Below are positions 57,190 to 64,000 of a stretch of 64,000 nt of DNA, piece by piece. Both the position numbers and the translations under genes were made by a program. The DNA comes from Pteria penguin (taxonomy: Eukaryota; Mollusca; Bivalvia; Pterioida; Pteriidae). The notes beneath the pieces were generated by a model. It searched no databases and was not told where the DNA came from. It saw only the letters and a program-made list of their open reading frames with translations. The DNA is taken from positions 27,773,841 to 27,837,840 of the forward strand of contig CM068583.1 in assembly GCA_035048485.1 (NCBI GenBank), in the 5' to 3' direction. Position 1 is the first letter of the stretch. Every line of letters starts with the position of its first letter.

Positions 57190-58110
57190 CTCTTTATGCT
57201 GAATTCATTTATAATCATATTGAGTATGTGTTTAATGGGGATGTCAACATTGTTAAGAATGTAACTCTGGGCCAACTATTTACCAGGGACCTAAATCTAG
57301 TGAGCCAGAATCATTTAATTGGCATAACAATTTCAGTGTTGTAATGGATTCCTTAGAGGATTAAGACATGAAGCACGAAGACGCGGAGTTGGACACGGTA
57401 TCGAAATGGGTTAAAATGTTGCTTGTTTGAAAAAATCTTGTATTTAAATGCTAAAAGGCAAATGAGGACCAGTCATGCATTCAATGACCAAGATGTAATG
57501 GAAGAACTAGATAGAATATACAATGATTACGTATTAGTGCCGGCAGTGAAAGCCTCAAACAATATTGTACTTGTGTGCAAAGCTTACTATTATCACAACT
57601 GCCTTTTAGAGGAACTTGGAATAAATACGGAAACTGGTAATCCCACGTACACGCGCTGTGCTCTCTATTGTAGAAATCCGTAAAAACCATTGAGTGCCTA
57701 TATTACATGTTCTAAAGAGAGTGAGCACGAGTTATCCTACTTATTTTGGATTCCTAAACTACATACGAGCAAAAGAAATGGAGCAGGATCCAGTTAATGC
57801 TACACCAAACCTATGTGAACTGTCCCTGCCAAAATACTATCTGCTGTTTAGAAGAGGCATCAGAAGTACTAGGATATCATCTACTCGAGACGGATATCAA
57901 ATAGTTTTGAATATTGAAAAACTCAAACAATCTTTTGAAAAATTTAAAGGCTCTGTTTGGCAGCTGTGAAATATATTAATTCCTATAACTTTTCTACTCT
58001 TCTACGTACTATGCATCATGATAAACTGACGGACATGTTAAACGGTTTGACTAACAATATAATGCTGTACTCAAAGATTCTTTACATAAATCAGTCTCTT
58101 CTTTTTGTAA
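57190..58110 (+). pseudogene. Penelope-like reverse transcriptase relic, multiply frameshifted
   Basis: Reading across frames recovers the same block order as 47005-48340. The blocks are FNGDVNIVKN (upstream of anything kept in the first copy), GPKSSEPESFNW, AELDTVSKWVKML, DYVLVPAVKASNN, LLEELGI-GNPTYT, LSYLFWIPKLH, IIYSRDGYQI and YNFSTLLRTMHHDKLTDML. Stops and single-base shifts are spread throughout, so it is old. It gives the more 5' part of the element that is missing elsewhere in the window. Confidence 0.8.
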
Positions 58111-58224
58111 TCCATGTCATAATTAACTGACGAATCCAGATTGATTATTTGGATGCATACAGCAAGATATAAAAGTTTATACAGCGAACTTTACAATGCA
58201 TGTAATCACCTAATCACCTAAACA

Positions 58225-58322
58225 CAATGCACCCAAAATAAAATAATGCATTGGTGAATATTCATAACATAATGATACATTGGTGAATGTGCATAATATA
58301 CATGCATACTTTGAAAGACACC
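58225..58322 (+). repeat. Dispersed repeat, inverted copy of 52815-52895
   Basis: CATTGGTGAATATTCATAAC and a second TGGTGAATGTGCATAATATA, then ACTTTGAAAGACACC. The internal 30-bp near-duplication (TTGGTGAATxTxCATAA) is absent from the other copy. Confidence 0.7.
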
Positions 58323-58649
58323 GATGGTTAACTAGGAGGGTTCACTTTCTCATTTCTGAAAAGGTAATAAGTTCAAATGAATATTTAATGCATTAGGGTG
58401 GTCTGAATAGTATTGAGGAATGAATAAATTATCTTTTATTATAGAAAACAGTTACATTAAATGACAAATATCTTAATGACAGTTATTACATTTTCCATTA
58501 CATCTTTCCGTACTTTTCTATCTACCTATTTAAAGAAAAAAGAGGAGTTACCGGCTCAGTTATGTGGCAGAAGTCACCATGGAGCTATAAAATACTTGAA
58601 TATAAATAATATAATAGAACATTTAACACATTACAAAAATATTTGATTG

Positions 58650-60505
58650 TAGTGCAATTACGATACCGACTTAGGACGGTCATTTAATTTGACAAAAGCC
58701 AAACAAATGGTGTGGTTAACCGGTTTACGGGCCCACCTTCCGACTCACCGTAACAGCAGAACAATCAAAAGACGTACATTTAAAAATTTATAAATAATCC
58801 TCCATGTAAAGAACAAGGGTCAACAGGTATCGCATATTGAGAGGTCATAAAAATATAAACACGTAAGGTATTGTAAAACACATAATGGTATAAAAATATA
58901 TGCGACATCAACATGATAAACCGTGCTCTGCCAGTCTGAAAGCGAGCTAAGACCCTAGATCTGTAGAAGTCCCGACTAACAGTCAGAGGGGACGAGGTTC
59001 AGGACCATGTCTCCTCTGAAGGAGGTTTGGACAAGGCCCGTCATATAGTCCCCACCGCCCTGTTAGTCAGCGTGCAACGTTCAAGTAAAAGTCTGCATAA
59101 GGCTGTAGAGGGGCCAAATACAAGACCTATAGTCTTTTTGATGATCTCAATATCATATTGTCTATTTAGGAGACGTTTGACTATTTTATTACATGATAAA
59201 ATAACGTTATCGGAGCCTTTTACTTTCCTTAGTTTATATACGAGATCACCGTAAAAATTAGGATGGGAAATTCCATTGGATACATACTGTTGAAAAGAAA
59301 TATTTCCAAATTTAGATAGAAGTTCTGAATAAGATTTGAAGAATTTGCCGAATGTTTTTCTTAGCTTGTGATATCTGTAACCCTGAGTTAAAAGTTTAGT
59401 AGTAATTTGTAAATTTCGTTTATGAAAGTCCAAAACATCGGTGCAGCCTCTGACAAATCGAACTAATTGAGATATATAGATACCATATGATGGGAGTCGA
59501 GGGACATCGCCATCCAAGTAAGGGAAATTTACAATAGGAAATCCAAAATCCTCACGTTTATCATAAATATTAGTATATATTAAGTTGTTGATAATTTTGA
59601 TGTTTAAATCTAAGAAAGGTGTAGATTTATCTCAAGTATTAGCTTTATTCAATGTGAGCTCTGGTGGATATATTTCTGATATAAATTGTTCGAATTCAGG
59701 GTTGTCGATAACCAAAATGTCATCCAGATATCTGCAAGTATTATTAAATTTGTCAATGAGGTCAAAACGTTTTGATTTTTGAATAGAAACCATAAAATCC
59801 CTCTCATAACAATAAAGAAATAAATCTGCTATCAGAGGCGCGCAGTTAGTACCCATAGAAATCCCAACTATTTGTTGATATATCTTGCCATCAAATTGCA
59901 GAAAAATATTATTCATGAGAAAATCTAGTGCTTTACATAATTCCTTGCAAGTCCAGTATTTATATGAAGCATATTGTTTGTTGGAAAAGAATCCAGAGTT
60001 ATTGGAAGTACATATGTACGTTTTAGATTCTCTGTGAAAACACCATTGTATAAGAGACAGCAACTTGCTTTTAATCAAATCATGAGGCAGAGATGTATAC
60101 AGTGTAGAAAAATCAAATGTAGAAATATGAGTCGCTTTGAAATTTAGCGAAAGAAGTTTGTCGATAACTTCATGAGAATTTTTAATCGACCAAAAGTAAT
60201 TAATGTTACTATTATGAAATGCGACATCACAATATTTGATAATATGATCTTTTATAGCAGTTAGAGCAGACGTAATATGTTTCGATAGTACCGTAGTAGA
60301 GCAGTGGCTAGAATTAGATATGACACGTGATTTATATGGACTTTTATGTAGTTTTGGGAGCCAATACATGGTTGGTAGATCAGATTTATCAGTTTTAATT
60401 TTGAAGTCGGACATGGTCATGAGGTGATCGTGCAAGGTGCTCTCTTTTGAGGTAGGGAAGTAAATCATTGGAGTGTATCCCGCAGTCCTAATGTCAACTT
60501 TTAGA
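58650..60505 (-). mobile_element. Second Penelope-like element family, 5' truncated
   Basis: On the minus strand an RT frame runs from 60468 to 59041 and then a ~390-bp 3' tail. The tail holds GGTTAACCACACCATTTG, and AATGACCGTCCTAAGTCGG near 58670. It differs in sequence from the element at 46467 although the RT block order is the same, so it is a separate lineage. The frame has a stop just upstream of TAGGACTGCGGG near 60500, where the truncated copy appears to begin. Confidence 0.75.
59041..60468 (-). pseudogene. Penelope-like reverse transcriptase with a single in-frame stop
   Basis: Two long frames, 59632-60468 and 59041-59517, are in the same frame. The intervening codons also read sensibly (DKSTPFLDLNIKII, YDKREDFGFPIVNFPYL), so only one TGA at 59632-59634 breaks a 476-codon frame. 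Blocks: LPTMYWLPKLHKSPYKSR, FDFSTLYTSLPH, GISMGTNCAPLIADLFLY, RYLDDILVI, then YGIYISQLVRFVRGC and FKSYSELLSKFG. Both catalytic Asp of YLDD are present. The N-terminal RT region is missing, so the copy is dead even without the stop. No GIY-YIG domain is seen after it. Confidence 0.85.
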
Positions 60506-61538
60506 GCACATCAAGCAATGATCACGCACACTCTCTATGCAGCAATGAATAACAAGTTCATATTAGCGATGTATATATCATGCTTAGGTATCCTGCTACT
60601 AGTATTATGGAGAATTATTTGTTACTGTTCGACCTTCTTTCAGACTTTCGTCATGTTAATGTTAAAAATGTATACCCTACAAAAAGAAGAAGGATTTGTT
60701 TTCTAAATAAATTTGAAAATGTTTTGGCATCCTGATAAATGCTGTATAATTACTATACAGAAAAAAGTTACCGGGTTTTTATTGTCTTACATTACATGAT
60801 TGATATTAGAAGTCTCTCTTTATCTCAAAAGTTCTGTTATACATTGCACTCTTAGCAAATAGTATGACGTGTGAAATCACCTTGTTTTTCATCATTTATT
60901 AACTTTTATTTGCTGTGATATGTTGTTACAGTTTTATCTTATGTCATATGCATCATTTGGTGAACATCTGTAGCTGCAAACCTAGAAAGATAAATATATA
61001 TAAATGATCATATCTTGATATTTGATTCAGACACATTAGTGGTGAAATGTCGATATTTCATTTTATATTCTAGCCGATATTACTTCGTAATCCTTTATTT
61101 TATCAATTATAAGCTGCCTTGAATTATTTTATATTTCTAGTTATGTTTGATTTTGTAGACAATGGAATATCTTGATTAAGTATCAAGAATCAAGTAATTC
61201 GAAGCAAGCAAGTAATGGTAAAAAGAATTGTATATGTGATATGTCTGGTGAGTGGTCAATGACTGTGAAATAATCATCTTACTTTAACAAAAATAAATTA
61301 AGAATGGAGATATATTAATAAGCCCAGATAATGGATAACAACAGATCCCTCAGTATACAGTGCAAAAGAAAATTTCATCGAAATGATATATCAAGCATGC
61401 AGACATTAAGCGAAATAGAATCTGTACCGATGTTTTTTTGTACGACATTGTATGTGTAATGATATCATATACATATATTAGAATTGGAAGTATGACTTTA
61501 TAAATCGAATTTCTACATTCTTCTTTACTTCATTTGTT

Positions 61539-63365
61539 GGCGGATTCTCCACAAATCTGCACCATTTGCAGTTTTTGCTGTCGGTCGCCATTTTCAGGCG
61601 TACTATAAAGTTTATACATGACCATTTGTTCTCTTTGTCATAAGTAAACATGTCTTCACTTGGAAAATAAAGAATGATGGGGAAGATGTTGTTCATTTCG
61701 CCTACTTGATGGTTTGAATACCCTAAAATCATCCATTTTGATTTGTCGCTTTGATCGTTATGTTTTTAGAAAAGTGCAATAGAAGTATAATTTACGAGAT
61801 TTCGCTAAAATTTTGGTTTATGTTTAATGCAAAAGGTTTACAATTGATATTAAATGTTGAAGTTTTGGTTTAGATTGTGTCTTTTTATCGGAAATTTAGA
61901 TAACAGGTATGTCGCTCAAATTGCAAACAGATACGTTACGCATTTTCAAATGGGAATTACAAATTCTCTCTCTGGACTACACAGGTTTTAGAAAGATGTA
62001 GATGTACCACATAAATTAATATTCTAATATTTTCTATCAATTCTTCTTCTCTTCTTCATAGAAAAATAAGTAACCTGGAATATATCTGAATTACGATTGT
62101 TACTTTTAAAATTAACAGATACGTTACCCGATTTTTTCAGTTTTTCTCCAATTTGCACGTAGTAAGGAAACAACAACAATACAAATATTAATTCACTACC
62201 CTCACAATTAAATAAAATATAAAGCCCATGTTTAAATTCCCGTTTGTAAGAGTGTGAGACCAAAATAACAAAAATGTATAACAGATACGTAATCAACAAA
62301 TACGTTATATTTTTTAGTTGATTTTTCACATAAATTGGCATAACATTGGTATTTACACAAGAATCCTGAATAACAGTCGGATTTGATTCTATATTCGATT
62401 TTGTCGGTATATAACGTTGATATCCGGTTGATAAAAAGTTCAGAAAAACTCCACAGCACATGTATTCGAAGATCTAGATAATGTAACTGAACTATGATTA
62501 GTTTTCATAAATCCTTTCAATGTTAAAGTATAAATTGATATAGTAATATCATGTAAAACGATTTAGATATTTGTATTTAATGTATTTAATAAAATGAAAT
62601 AGTTTAGTTGATATGCCTATGACTCCTTTTCAAGCATATCGTTATTTCTAGGAGTAACGTATCTGTTTGAAAGTAGTAACGTACTAAAGAATTTCATAAG
62701 AGAAGGACATACGTCGCTTTGATAATGAAAACCCACGATGTATTCATCTTCTTTATCCCTTTTAATCAATGGAATACCATGTTTTTGTATTGGTAACAGG
62801 TACGTTACTTTTATCACCAACATTGTTAATCAATCAAAAACAGTTGTTTGTCATGGATTCGAACCAAAAAATAATTTCTATTGGCTTTCTATAATGTTTC
62901 TCGCTTTACTCGTGGATAAACACATTATTGAAATTTACTTTTATGAAAATAAATCGTTATTGTAAGTAGCTGATTTAAGATAAGTTTAAAAAAATGGTAA
63001 TGCCTGTTAAATCGGTACTTTTAATATGAGAAATAGCAATTTTTCCCTCATGTAATACACCATTTAATTCCTGAAATGCATATCTATCATTTGCATAAAA
63101 AGCTCTACATTCAATTCACAAGTAAACCAAGGTATATCAAATTTATAAGTCATGTCATGCTGTAACGTATCTGTCTTTCCGAAATTTAATGGCTTCATTC
63201 TGAATACAATAACTTTTTTCTGGGTAGTAGCCTAGACCAGCCATTTAAGGATTAAATCATTTATATTTTACTCTTTGCCAAAAACGCAAATATACGTTCA
63301 AATTCAGACATTAATTTTTTGACATGACTAGCACACAAATGGTGCAGATTTGTGGAGAATCCGCC
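61539..63365. repeat. 30-bp perfect inverted repeat, 1.77 kb apart
   Basis: GGCGGATTCTCCACAAATCT... at 61539-61568 is the exact reverse complement of 63336-63365 (CAAATGGTGCAGATTTGTGG...). Similarity stops abruptly at both ends. In the outward direction each copy can encode KWCRFVENPP. In the minus-strand copy this is preceded by ATGGCGACCGACAGC (start at 61591), giving MATDSKNCKWCRFVENPP and a GTAAAG donor-like site at 61528. Confidence 0.85.
61926..63175. promoter_or_regulatory. Cluster of a 14-bp motif AACAGATACGTTAC, function unknown
   Basis: Plus-strand copies: 61926 (exact), 62114 (exact), 62280 (AACAGATACGTAAT), 62295 (AACAAATACGTTAT), 62795 (AACAGGTACGTTAC). Minus-strand copies: 62654-62667 (exact) and 63162-63175 (one change), plus a half site GTAACGTA at 62676. 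Spacing is irregular. I did not meet the motif elsewhere in the window while reading. The regulatory label is only a placeholder. Confidence 0.5.
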
Positions 63366-64000
63366 TGTTGTTTATGTCATATTCCACGATTATTTCATTA
63401 TATATAGTGACGGTATAAGCCTGATGCATTGTAAGGAAATTTCTACATATGTAATGTATCAACTCTCAGCATTGAAGTATCTTTTATATATCAACATGTA
63501 TCACATCATTCTATTTATGACTTTTTACCGATTTTGACCACGTTTAACGCGTTATCACTGATAGGATTACGGGTTCAACTAGTATTCATTATCATACGGT
63601 ATTATGGCGTGTTGAATGGGTTTTCTCAATTTTCAACAAAATGAAAAAAAGCGATAATTGCCATAAATTGAAAAATAATCAACAGTGAGCATATATGCCA
63701 TTCAAAACGATCGTTTATTGATTATATTATGTATGTATGTATTAACACTAATTTTATTGGTTATGATATCTATGGACTAAAGCAATAAATAAACAAATAA
63801 AGCAGTAAATAAATAAATGTAATAAAATAAAATAAAATAAATAAATAAATAATAAAAAAAAAACTCCACCCAACCCTTATCTAAGCTTACACAACATCAT
63901 ACATGTATATCCAAAGGAACTCGAAATAAAAGATACAAATGAGAGTGAATGTGAGTGAATGTTCTGCTTCATGTAAAGATGATGGATAAATCCAAACCAT

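Larger units (their letters stand above)
60507..64000. other. Non-coding or undetermined stretch with an unexplained motif cluster
   Basis: No gene is confidently called. A 145-codon minus-strand frame at 62024-62461 lacks a domain and its composition is AT-driven. The notable content is the AACAGATACGTTAC motif cluster and the 30-bp inverted repeat described separately. The end of the window (63770-63850) is A/T low complexity with AAAT repeats. Confidence 0.5.

Noticed and set aside
62024..62461. 145-codon minus-strand frame as a gene
   Set aside because: Lys/Asn/Ile/Leu-rich composition fits AT-rich random sequence; no family resemblance and no splice partner, although it overlaps two copies of the 14-bp motif.

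Overview
This is AT-rich animal nuclear DNA, most likely from a mollusc and plausibly a bivalve. The clues are spliced genes with canonical introns, two tRNA-derived SINE families with CAAC or AATC tails, Penelope-like retroelements, many short inverted-repeat elements and very abundant microsatellites. The species assignment is inference. No bacterial, phage or CRISPR-type system is present.

Layout. Bases 1-12100 hold no convincing gene, only SINE copies, small inverted-repeat elements and a 32-bp minisatellite. Bases 12116-28817 carry three tandem minus-strand paralogues (A, B, C), which I could assemble into intact frames of 429, 434 and 441 aa. Each has ankyrin repeats followed by a C-terminal SOCS box, so they look like ASB-type substrate receptors of a Cullin-5/Elongin-BC ubiquitin ligase. 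A has one extra intron and appears to use a GC-AG intron. Bases 28818-35484 are repeat-rich, with long (AT)n arrays. Bases 35485-45802 hold a plus-strand four-exon gene (516 aa) for a type II membrane protein with a coiled-coil stem and a luminal DUF1647-like domain.

Bases 46467-48842 are a decayed Penelope-like element flanked by ~540-bp direct repeats, as expected for a head-to-tail Penelope array. Two more Penelope relics follow at 57190-58110 (+) and 58650-60505 (-). Between them lies a single-exon class A GPCR (53960-54955, 331 aa) lacking the usual DRY and NPxxY residues. A 45-bp minisatellite downstream of it contains a 247-bp piece of the Penelope element. Bases 60500-64000 have no clear gene, but hold a cluster of a 14-bp motif (AACAGATACGTTAC) between two 30-bp inverted repeats that I cannot explain.

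Functionally the window has five candidate protein genes: three paralogous ubiquitin-ligase adaptors, one predicted secretory-pathway enzyme-like protein and one orphan receptor. I see no sign that these last two are linked to the ASB cluster beyond location.
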